This document shows positions 57,662-64,000 of a DNA stretch of 64,000 bases, in pieces. A program made the position numbers and the translations under genes. Each line of letters starts with the position of its first letter. Position 1 is the first letter of the stretch. The notes below the pieces were generated by a model. It saw only the letters and a list, made by a program, of their open reading frames with translations, was not told the origin of the DNA and did not search any database. Source of the stretch: DASUPK01 sp963782345 (GTDB taxonomy: Bacteria; Actinomycetota; Thermoleophilia; Solirubrobacterales; 70-9); the NCBI GenBank assembly GCA_963782345.1, contig CAWAJF010000004.1, positions 310,001 through 374,000 of the forward strand, given 5' to 3'.

Positions 57662-59719
57662 GTGAGGGTCCTAGGGGGCTTCTCCTACCTGCATCGGCGT
57701 CCGATCGTTGCACTCACCCTGATCGCGACGATCGGGGCTGCAATCCTCGGCTCGTCCGTCTTCGATCGGGCACAGCCCTTCGGGTTCAGTGATCCGCATT
57801 CTGAGAGCTCGCACGCTTACGACCTGATCGAAAGCGCAACCGGAGCGCGGGCGGTGCCGGCGGTGGTCCTGCTGGTCACCCCCGGAAGCTCGATCAGGAG
57901 CACCGAGAGCAGAGTGGTTGTTCAGAGAACCGCGCGGACCCTGGCGGGAGTCAAGGGGATCGTTCGCGTAGTGACACCCGCCCAGGATCGGTCGCTCGTC
58001 TCGGATGGTGGCACCCAGGCTCTGGTGGAGGGCTTTGTCAGTCGATCTGTGGACAACCTGTCCAAGGTCGGCGAGCGGACCGACGCTGCCTTCGCCGGGA
58101 ATGGGGCTGTCGAGGTCGGCGGCACCGCGGTTGCGTCGGTGCAGCTGAACGACAACACTGAGAACGATCTCCGCCGAATAGAGCTGTACGCCGCACCGAT
58201 CATCCTGCTGATCTCGCTAATCGTCTTCAGAAGCCTCGTGGCGGCTGTGCTGCCGCTCGTCGTGGGTGGACTGTCGATCGCGCTCACCCTTGCGGCGCTT
58301 CGTCTGCTCTCCGAGGTGATGACGGTCGACATCTTCGCCCTGAATGTGGTCACCGTCCTGGGCCTTGGTCTGGCGATCGACTACAGCCTGTTCATGGTGT
58401 CCAGGTACCGCGAGGAGCTGGCGCGATCCGGACCGGGGCTGAGGACGATGTGCAACACGGTGGGGCCCATAGGGAGGATGGTGTCCTTCAGCGCCGGAAC
58501 GGTTGCCGCCGCGGTCGCCTCCCTGTGCATCTTCCCCCAGCCATTCCTCTACTCCACCGGCGTCGGCTGCGCGATCGTCACGGTTCTATCCGCATTGGTG
58601 GTGATCTTGGTCTTGCCGGCGATCCTCGCTCTGCTCGGAACCCGGATCAACGCTCTGAGCATCTCTGATCCGACGCCCATCCAGCGCTCGGCCCTCTGGC
58701 GACGGGTCGCCGCGGTTGTCCAGGCGCGGCCCGGCGTTGTCGCGGTCCTGATCGTGGCCGTGATGTTGCTCGCGGCGCTGCCTCTGCACAGGCTTCAGCT
58801 CAGCCGGGCGGACGCTCGGGTTCTTCCATCCGACAACAGCGCCCGCCTGGTGGACACGGCCGTGCGGGCGAACTTCCGAGACGACCCGGCGGACTCGATC
58901 ATTCTGGTTCAAAGAGGTCAATCGACGTTCCGGCGGTGGAGGATCAGGACGGCGCCACCGGTGACGCGGGTCGGCCATCCGCGACGCCTCCCTGACGACG
59001 TCACGGTGGTCGAGGTCCACACGAATGTCGACCCGAACTCCGACCGTGCCACGGAGGTCGTCAAATCGATTCGCAAGAGCGGTCTCGGACGGTCGACTCT
59101 GGTCGGGGGCGCGAGCGCCGAACTGATCGATCAGCGGGCGAGTCTTCGAGCTCACCTGCCCTTGGCCGTGGCGATCGTGGTGGCGAGCACCCTGATCGCG
59201 ATCCTGCTGATGACCGGCTCCGCCGTCCTGGCGGTGGCCACCCTGCTCGTCAACATGCTCAGCATCGGCGCTGCCCTGGGGGTCCTGGTGCTGGTGTTCC
59301 AGGACAATAGATTCGAGTCGCTCCTCGTCTACAGCGGGGTGGGGGCACTCGACATCTCGATCCCCATCCTTCTCTTCGCCGTGATCTTCGGGCTGTCCAC
59401 CGACTACGGGGTCTTTCTCCTCAGCCGGGTCGCCGAGTTACGCCGAACCGAGTCCGACCCTCGAGCAATTGCCCTCGGACTGGAGCGCTCCGGCAGGATC
59501 ATCACGGCCGCCGCAATTCTGTTCGCGGTTGCGATGGGTTCATTCGTCTTCTCCCAGATGGTCTTCATCAAGGAGGTTGCCGTCGGGACTGCCCTGGCGG
59601 TGCTGATCGACGCGTCCCTCGTCAGAGCGTTTCTGATGCCGGCCTTGATGCACCTGTGCGGCGGGTTGGCGTGGTGGTCGCCAGGCCCCCTTGCTCGCCT
59701 GTCTCGGGTCAGGTCTTGA
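57662..59719 (+). CDS. MMPL/RND-type transporter
   Basis: 685 residues from GTG 57662. Two repeated blocks of about six helices, each with an extracytoplasmic domain; LGLAIDYSLFMVSRYREEL and FGLSTDYGVFLLSRVAELR are the paired MMPL signatures. The second extracytoplasmic domain is short and contains an Arg-rich stretch (FRRWRIRTAPPVTRVGHPRR) that does not look typical, so local divergence or compensating frameshifts are possible. May export lipids or a P450 product. Overlaps the convergent GGDEF gene by 11 bp. Confidence 0.88.
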   Translation: MRVLGGFSYLHRRPIVALTLIATIGAAILGSSVFDRAQPFGFSDPHSESSHAYDLIESATGARAVPAVVLLVTPGSSIRSTESRVVVQRTARTLAGVKGIVRVVTPAQDRSLVSDGGTQALVEGFVSRSVDNLSKVGERTDAAFAGNGAVEVGGTAVASVQLNDNTENDLRRIELYAAPIILLISLIVFRSLVAAVLPLVVGGLSIALTLAALRLLSEVMTVDIFALNVVTVLGLGLAIDYSLFMVSRYREELARSGPGLRTMCNTVGPIGRMVSFSAGTVAAAVASLCIFPQPFLYSTGVGCAIVTVLSALVVILVLPAILALLGTRINALSISDPTPIQRSALWRRVAAVVQARPGVVAVLIVAVMLLAALPLHRLQLSRADARVLPSDNSARLVDTAVRANFRDDPADSIILVQRGQSTFRRWRIRTAPPVTRVGHPRRLPDDVTVVEVHTNVDPNSDRATEVVKSIRKSGLGRSTLVGGASAELIDQRASLRAHLPLAVAIVVASTLIAILLMTGSAVLAVATLLVNMLSIGAALGVLVLVFQDNRFESLLVYSGVGALDISIPILLFAVIFGLSTDYGVFLLSRVAELRRTESDPRAIALGLERSGRIITAAAILFAVAMGSFVFSQMVFIKEVAVGTALAVLIDASLVRAFLMPALMHLCGGLAWWSPGPLARLSRVRS

Positions 59720-61451
59720 GGACGGCCTGGTCGCGCTTCAACGCGCGCAACAGGGCATCGACCACCCGCTCGTCGAACTGGGTTCCGGCACACCTGCGAA
59801 GCTCCTGACGGGCGGCCTTCTCGCCAACCGAGCGTCGGTAGACGCGATTGCTCGTCATCGCCTCGTACGCGTCACCGACCGCAAGGATCGCGGCTTCCAG
59901 CGGGATCTCGTCTGACGTCAAGCCGTTCGGATATCCCGTTCCATCCGGTCGCTCGTGGTGGGCGAGCAGCCACTCGCGAACGTCATCAAGCTCCTCGCTC
60001 GCGAGAATCCTGGCGCCCAGCTCCGGGTGGCGACGCATTTGATCCATCTCATCGGGCGTGAGCTTTCCCGGCTTGCCCAGAATCGAATCCGGCACGCCGA
60101 TCTTCCCGATGTCATGGAGAATGCCGGCGAGCCGAACGCGCTGTACCCGGGCCTCATCGAGCCCGAGCTCCCGCGCCATCATCTCGCAGAGCAACCCGAC
60201 CGTCTGGCTGTGCTTCGCGGTGTAGGAATCGCGCTGATCGAGAGCCTCTGCCAGGCTGAGAACCGTCGCCAGTTGCGCCTGGCTCTCAACGCTTCTCTTG
60301 CCGGCGACCGCCCCCACCGTGCTGGTTACCTCCGGGCTGTAGATGACCGCTCTGTCACGACCCAGCGCCTTTGCCGCCTGCAGTGCGCGATCCGCGACCG
60401 CGACCAGCTCAGCCGGGTGGGACGCATGTTCTGGGAATTCCGCCACGCCCGCCGATGCGCTGATGCCCTGCGGGGAACCGAGCATCGATCCACGCATCCT
60501 GGAGAGGATCTTCTCCGCCAGCAGGAACGCACCATTGCCATCGATCTGCGGCAGCACTACGGCGAACTCCTGACCTCCGGAGCGGGCAACGGTATCGATC
60601 ACCCGGGTCGAGTCCTGCAGCATGACCGCCAGCTCCTCCAGGATCTTGTCTCCGCCGCTGATGCCAAGTCGCTCGTTCAAGGACTTGAAGTGGTCGATGT
60701 CGATCAGCAGCAGGCTCACGGGTTGCTCATCGAAGCGTGATCGCTCGACCTCCTTCTCGAGGGCCAGCTGCAGACCCGTGCGGTTCGGCAGTGCCGTCAG
60801 CGGATCGGTTCTCGAGGCCTCGACCAGTCGGTTCATCAGCCGCTCGACTCGCTGGCGAAGGTAGGTGAGGAGCAGCCCGGCGGTGGCGAGCGTCCCGGCG
60901 ACGATCGAGAAGAAGGCGACGTTGGTATGCGCCACATCGAGAGGCGGCGCCGGGGTGATCGCGATGGCGACCGCGTAGCAAAGGCCCGCGAACACAACGT
61001 ACCCAGTGGCCTCCCAGCGTGAGACGGGGTAGTAGAAGACGTAGAACCCGATCCAAAGGTAGAAGATCGCGAAGCCGCTTGAGCTGTCGCCGCTGAAGTA
61101 CACGGCGAAGGTGGTCATCACGGCGGCGAGCAGATTGCCGACCTTCAGCCAGTTGAACGAGATTCGGTCGCCCAGCATGAGCACGACCATTCCGTAGATG
61201 AGCGCGCTGATCTGCACGCTGAGCAGCCCGGGGACGTTGTAGTAGTCGGGGTGTGGAAGGAGGGTGGCGATCGCCCCGTTGACAGCGGCGCCCAATGCGA
61301 GCAAGCCCTGCACCTGCGCGAGGGGCCCAGCGGCGGTCCTGCCGGAGATCAGCTCGCGCGACTCGTTGGGCTCACCCTCGCTTCTAGGCAGCGAAAGCAT
61401 CTTGAGCCCACCCGCCTCCTCGGCAGGGGGCCTCCCTCTGCGGCTCTTCAT
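59709..61451 (-). CDS. GGDEF/HD-GYP cyclic-di-GMP enzyme with membrane sensor
   Basis: 580 residues. About six membrane helices (residues ~45-215), then a GGDEF domain with TDPLTALPNRTGLQ and a degenerate active loop SGGQEF, then an HD-GYP phosphodiesterase with AKHSQTVG, ILHDIGKIGVPDSIL and HHERPDGTGYPNGL, all metal and GYP residues intact. The Gln in GGQEF replaces the acidic metal-binding residue, so cyclase activity is doubtful while hydrolysis should work. A later ATG at 61400 with a Gly-rich RBS is an alternative start. Confidence 0.9.
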   Translation of the reverse strand: MKSRRGRPPAEEAGGLKMLSLPRSEGEPNESRELISGRTAAGPLAQVQGLLALGAAVNGAIATLLPHPDYYNVPGLLSVQISALIYGMVVLMLGDRISFNWLKVGNLLAAVMTTFAVYFSGDSSSGFAIFYLWIGFYVFYYPVSRWEATGYVVFAGLCYAVAIAITPAPPLDVAHTNVAFFSIVAGTLATAGLLLTYLRQRVERLMNRLVEASRTDPLTALPNRTGLQLALEKEVERSRFDEQPVSLLLIDIDHFKSLNERLGISGGDKILEELAVMLQDSTRVIDTVARSGGQEFAVVLPQIDGNGAFLLAEKILSRMRGSMLGSPQGISASAGVAEFPEHASHPAELVAVADRALQAAKALGRDRAVIYSPEVTSTVGAVAGKRSVESQAQLATVLSLAEALDQRDSYTAKHSQTVGLLCEMMARELGLDEARVQRVRLAGILHDIGKIGVPDSILGKPGKLTPDEMDQMRRHPELGARILASEELDDVREWLLAHHERPDGTGYPNGLTSDEIPLEAAILAVGDAYEAMTSNRVYRRSVGEKAARQELRRCAGTQFDERVVDALLRALKRDQAVLKT

Positions 61452-61585
61452 TACATGAATGATCGGCGGAAATAGCGTGAAAACTTGAGCCTGGACGCAA
61501 ATATGACGAATCGATCACGAACGGTATGGACCCATGTTCTAGTTATTCCTTGGGACGACCTTCGGGTTAAGGCCCGAAAAGCCTG
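61452..61585. other. Intergenic region between the P450 and GGDEF/HD-GYP genes
   Basis: 134 bp, markedly AT-richer than its surroundings, both flanking genes transcribed leftward. It contains the TTCGGG/CCCGAA hairpin at 61561-61578 and probably the promoter of the GGDEF gene. No small coding region or recognisable riboswitch core was found. Confidence 0.4.
61561..61578 (-). terminator. Possible terminator hairpin after the second P450 gene
   Basis: TTCGGG and CCCGAA pair across a 6-base loop, 8 bases past the P450 stop on the leftward strand. A TTTT tract lies before, not after, the stem in that direction, so termination is uncertain. Confidence 0.3.
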
Positions 61586-63010
61586 CTAGTGCAAGCCCGT
61601 GATCTCTTCGACGGTCGCCCGGGCTTCGTGGGCGGGCGCGAAGGTGAAGCGCCTGCGCGCGATCGGCTCGTCGGCAGGATCAAGCGCCCGGAGAGTGGCA
61701 GCGGCAAGGACCGCCCGGATTACGACCTTCATCTCGAGCTGAGCGAAGCTTGCGCCCAGGCACCGTCTGACCCCTCCTCCGAACGGGATCCACGGCGCGT
61801 TCTCACCGACGAGGAATCTCTCGGGTCTGAACTCGGTGGGATCCGGGTGAAGGGTCGGGTCGCGGTGGAGCAGATAGATGGAGACCATCAGAACCGAGCC
61901 GCCCGGGATCACGTAGTCGTTGAGCGCGACCTCCTCCCGCACCTTCCGAGCGAGCACCGGAACGACCGGACGCAGCCGAAGAACTTCCTTGATGACCGCA
62001 TCCAGATACCGATCGCTTCCCTGGGCGAGGTCGTCCTGCACCCGGCTCATGACCTCAGACGACCTCAGCAAACGCTCGAAGGTCCAAGCAAGGGCGCTCG
62101 TCGTCGTCTCGTAACCGGCCATGATCATCGTCAGCAACTCGTCGCGAATCTGCAGGTTGGAGAGCGGCGTGCCACTCTCATCGGACGCCGCGCAGAGCAG
62201 CGAGAGGCAGTCGCCGGCCCCTTCGATCGGCGAAGCCTGTCTTTCGACGATCGCGTCGAGGAACAACCCGTCCAGTTCGTCGAGCACCTGCTGCAGCCTG
62301 GCGTAGGGCGTGATCCCGCCCAACTCGTGGCGGAAATAGGGCAGCAGTGTGAATGGAGACGCACAGCGCCTCATCATCTCCGGCACCAGAACGCGGAACT
62401 GCTCGAGCCGAGCATCTGGTCCGGGACCGATGGCGAGTCTCAAGATCGCCTCGAGGGAAATGGCCTCCATCTCCCGCTGCAACTTGACGGTCTCGCCGGC
62501 GCGCCAGGAGGCCAGTCGTTCGCGCGTCGCCGCCTCGACGGTCGCAGCGAATGCGGGGCCGTGGCTCGCCCCGAAAGCCGGCAGCAGGATTCGGCGGTGT
62601 TGCATGTGCTCCTCCCCGTCCAGCACCAGCAGGGAGGCGGGCCCGACTACCGGTTTCAGGATCCCGTTGGCATCCCCTGCCCGGAAAACGCCCGGGTCTC
62701 CCCTCATCACCTGACGCGCCGCCGTGGGCTCGGCGACAAGCACCGTATTGCGGCCTGGACCGAGCCGCAGCGAGAAGATGTCGCCGTAGCGGCGTCGGCA
62801 GCTCTCCATGAGCGAGGTGGGCCGGTACATCCACTCGAGCGTCTGGACGATTCCCGGCGCCCGGGGACCGGGAGGAAGCCTCGGCGCAGGGGTCGAGATC
62901 AGCCCCCTTCCGGCTGCCCCAACTGACCCCAGTGCTGATCCAGTGGCGCGTGACACAGCGCACGCAGCGTAGAGAGCGCAATCCACCTGCACATCAGCAG
63001 AACTCCGCAT
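61586..63010 (-). CDS. Cytochrome P450 (second of two)
   Basis: 474 residues. LPPGPRAPGIVQTLEW opens the fold, AGYETTTSALAWTFE is the I-helix, KEVLRLRPVVP the ExxR motif, FRPERFLVGENAPW the aromatic motif and FGGGVRRCLGASFAQLEM the haem loop. Same general P450 group as the first (shared PPGP opening, haem loop and spacing) but clearly divergent. AGGA lies 6 bases before ATG 63010. Divergent from the acyl-CoA dehydrogenase gene. Electron donors are not adjacent. Confidence 0.93.
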   Translation of the reverse strand: MRSSADVQVDCALYAACAVSRATGSALGSVGAAGRGLISTPAPRLPPGPRAPGIVQTLEWMYRPTSLMESCRRRYGDIFSLRLGPGRNTVLVAEPTAARQVMRGDPGVFRAGDANGILKPVVGPASLLVLDGEEHMQHRRILLPAFGASHGPAFAATVEAATRERLASWRAGETVKLQREMEAISLEAILRLAIGPGPDARLEQFRVLVPEMMRRCASPFTLLPYFRHELGGITPYARLQQVLDELDGLFLDAIVERQASPIEGAGDCLSLLCAASDESGTPLSNLQIRDELLTMIMAGYETTTSALAWTFERLLRSSEVMSRVQDDLAQGSDRYLDAVIKEVLRLRPVVPVLARKVREEVALNDYVIPGGSVLMVSIYLLHRDPTLHPDPTEFRPERFLVGENAPWIPFGGGVRRCLGASFAQLEMKVVIRAVLAAATLRALDPADEPIARRRFTFAPAHEARATVEEITGLH

Positions 63011-63020
63011 CTTGATCCTG

Positions 63021-63038
63021 CAAGAGAACCTGCTCTTG
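63021..63038. promoter_or_regulatory. Inverted repeat CAAGAG-N6-CTCTTG
   Basis: A perfect 6-bp inverted repeat, 11 bp upstream of the second P450 start. Could be an operator for the P450 gene or a 5' UTR hairpin. It abuts the operator described next. Confidence 0.4.
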
Positions 63039-63039
63039 T

Positions 63040-63062
63040 AGTAGGAAGTAGGAAGTCCTACT
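63040..63062. promoter_or_regulatory. Operator AGTAGGA-AGTAGGA-AG-TCCTACT in the acyl-CoA dehydrogenase promoter
   Basis: AGTAGGA at 63040 is directly repeated at 63047, and the second copy forms a perfect inverted repeat with TCCTACT (2-base centre). TTGTAG (63036-63041) and TACTAT (63059-63064) with a 17-base spacer make a candidate promoter reading toward the dehydrogenase gene, so a bound regulator would sit across the spacer and the -10 box. Confidence 0.55.
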
Positions 63063-63123
63063 ATTCACTCCGCGGACCGCGCCGATTGCGCCCGCTCAAC
63101 CCTGACGAGAAGGAGAACGAGCA

Positions 63124-64000
63124 GTGGCCACCGCGACCCCCAGCGTGATCAAGCCCGACTTCGGCGCAAGCCGCAAGCACTTCATCTTCACCGACGAGCA
63201 CGAGGAGCTGCGCGAGTCGATGCGCTCGTGGGTGCTCAAGGAGCTCACTCCCCACCGCTTCGAGTACGAGGAGAACCTCTGGCCCGACTCGGTCCTCCAC
63301 CGCGCCGGCGAGCTCGGCTACATCGGCCTCTGCTACCCGGAGGAGTACGGCGGCCAGGGCGGCGACTACTACTACTCGCTGGTCCGCGCGGATGCGATGA
63401 GCTACTCCGGCTGCGGCGGGCTCAACATGGGGATGGCGGTCCATACGGACATGGCGACGCCGCCGATCCACCTGCTCGGCACCGAGGAGCAGAAGCAGCG
63501 TTACCTGGTCCCCTCGATCAAGGGGGAGCTGATCAGCTCGATCGGCATCACGGAGCCCGGCGCCGGGTCCGACGTCGCCGGCATCCGCACCACCGCCAGG
63601 CGGGACGGCGACGAATACGTGATCAACGGCTCCAAGACCTTCATCACCAACGGGCTGCGTGCCAACTACATCGTCCTGGTGACCAAGACCGACCCCGACG
63701 CCGGCCACGACGGGATCAGCCTCTTCATCGTCGACATCCGCGATCAGGACGGCAAGGAGGTCGAGGGCTTCAGCGTCTCCCGCAAGCTGGAGAAGATGGG
63801 CATGCACGCCTCCGACACCGGCGAGCTCTCCTTCCAGGACGTTCGCGTGCCGGCGGAGAACCTGCTCGGCCAGGAGGGCAAGGGCTTCTACCACATCAGC
63901 TGGGAGCTCCAGGGCGAGCGGCTGGTAGCCGCGATCGGCTGCGTATCGGGTGCCGAGCGCGTCTTCGAGCACACCCTCGAGTACGCCAAGGAGCGCGAGG
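63124..64000 (+). CDS. Acyl-CoA dehydrogenase (truncated by window edge)
   Basis: The first 292 codons from GTG 63124, with AAGGAG about 8 bases upstream. FTDEHEELRESMRSWVLKEL is the N-terminal helical domain, YPEEYGGQGGDYYYSLVRAD and GMAVHTDMATPPIHLLGTEE continue it, SSIGITEPGAGSDVAGIRTT is the flavin/substrate loop, and NGSKTFITNGLRANYIVLVT the beta domain. Uses FAD to make a 2,3-enoyl-CoA, passing electrons to ETF. The catalytic Glu lies beyond the window. Its operator is shared in degenerate form with the acyl-CoA operon at 51-56 kb. Confidence 0.93.
   Translation, partial: MATATPSVIKPDFGASRKHFIFTDEHEELRESMRSWVLKELTPHRFEYEENLWPDSVLHRAGELGYIGLCYPEEYGGQGGDYYYSLVRADAMSYSGCGGLNMGMAVHTDMATPPIHLLGTEEQKQRYLVPSIKGELISSIGITEPGAGSDVAGIRTTARRDGDEYVINGSKTFITNGLRANYIVLVTKTDPDAGHDGISLFIVDIRDQDGKEVEGFSVSRKLEKMGMHASDTGELSFQDVRVPAENLLGQEGKGFYHISWELQGERLVAAIGCVSGAERVFEHTLEYAKERE

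Noticed and set aside
61452..61585. Possible cyclic-di-GMP riboswitch before the GGDEF/HD-GYP gene
   Set aside because: A GGACGCAAA-like string appears only on the wrong strand, and the paired stems of the GEMM fold are missing.
1..64000. tRNA, rRNA, CRISPR or insertion-sequence remnants
   Set aside because: No T-loop-like GGTTCGAATCC strings in intergenic DNA, no regular spaced repeats and no transposase motifs were seen on reading; a covariance-model scan was not possible.

Overview
The window is a continuous, gene-dense piece of a very high-GC chromosome. Third codon positions are mostly G or C, GTG and TTG starts are common, and ATGA, GTGA and TGATG overlaps run through most operons. HemQ, an FprA-type reductase, a Holin-X/DUF3618 membrane cassette, P450s and an MMPL transporter point to a soil actinobacterium, probably near Thermoleophilia/Solirubrobacterales. 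That placement is inference. I see no rRNA, tRNA, CRISPR array, insertion sequence or prophage, and no gene-free stretch over 300 bases.

1-22.4 kb is one catabolic island. Two operons diverge from about 13.6 kb, where two identical CTGTATACAG palindromes lie 74 bp apart. The leftward operon encodes a peroxiredoxin, a Rieske oxygenase and its reductase (VanAB type), and a phospho-histidine protein. Beyond a LysR gene on the opposite strand follow a second phospho-histidine paralogue, a phytoene-dehydrogenase-like flavoprotein, an SDR, a free PEP-synthase-type ATP-grasp subunit, a pyruvate-carboxylase-type carboxyltransferase, a HAD phosphatase and a GMC oxidoreductase cut by the window edge. 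The rightward operon encodes a homocysteine S-methyltransferase fused to a SAM methyltransferase, a second homocysteine S-methyltransferase, a four-subunit sarcosine-oxidase-like complex whose alpha subunit carries extra Fe-S cysteine motifs, and PurU. My best reading is degradation of a methoxylated or methylated aromatic or ketone. ATP-dependent phosphorylation, carboxylation and dephosphorylation would resemble the described acetovanillone/hydroxyacetophenone pathways, with Rieske demethylation and a dedicated C1 module handling the methyl groups. The substrate is not proven.

22.4-35.7 kb is mostly housekeeping: a glycosyltransferase/flippase-like fusion, a membrane protein with an alkaline-phosphatase-like ectodomain, HemQ, FprA-type ferredoxin reductase, BolA, monothiol glutaredoxin, an A-type Fe-S carrier, glycosyltransferases, epimerases, DegV and a small membrane cassette. 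35.7-39.6 kb holds an alpha/beta hydrolase, a TetR regulator, a nitrilase-family amidase and an MscS channel. 39.6-49.8 kb is an envelope/sugar cluster (epimerases, TIGR04282-type transferase, methyltransferase, membrane glycosyltransferase-like protein, GT2) with an OmpR-type two-component system, a beta-propeller lipoprotein and a membrane-anchored sulfite-oxidase-type molybdoenzyme.

50.4-56.0 kb is an acyl-CoA operon: enoyl-CoA hydratase, acyl-CoA carboxylase carboxyltransferase, a 98-residue unknown, a BKACE enzyme, a CoA transferase and a MerR regulator. An acyl-CoA dehydrogenase starts at 63.1 kb and runs off the window; its promoter carries an inverted repeat partly repeated in front of the acyl-CoA operon. 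Between them lie a P450, an MMPL transporter, a GGDEF/HD-GYP protein and a second P450, with visibly less biased codon use. A hairpin-forming dispersed repeat occurs twice, at 38.6 and 51.1 kb.
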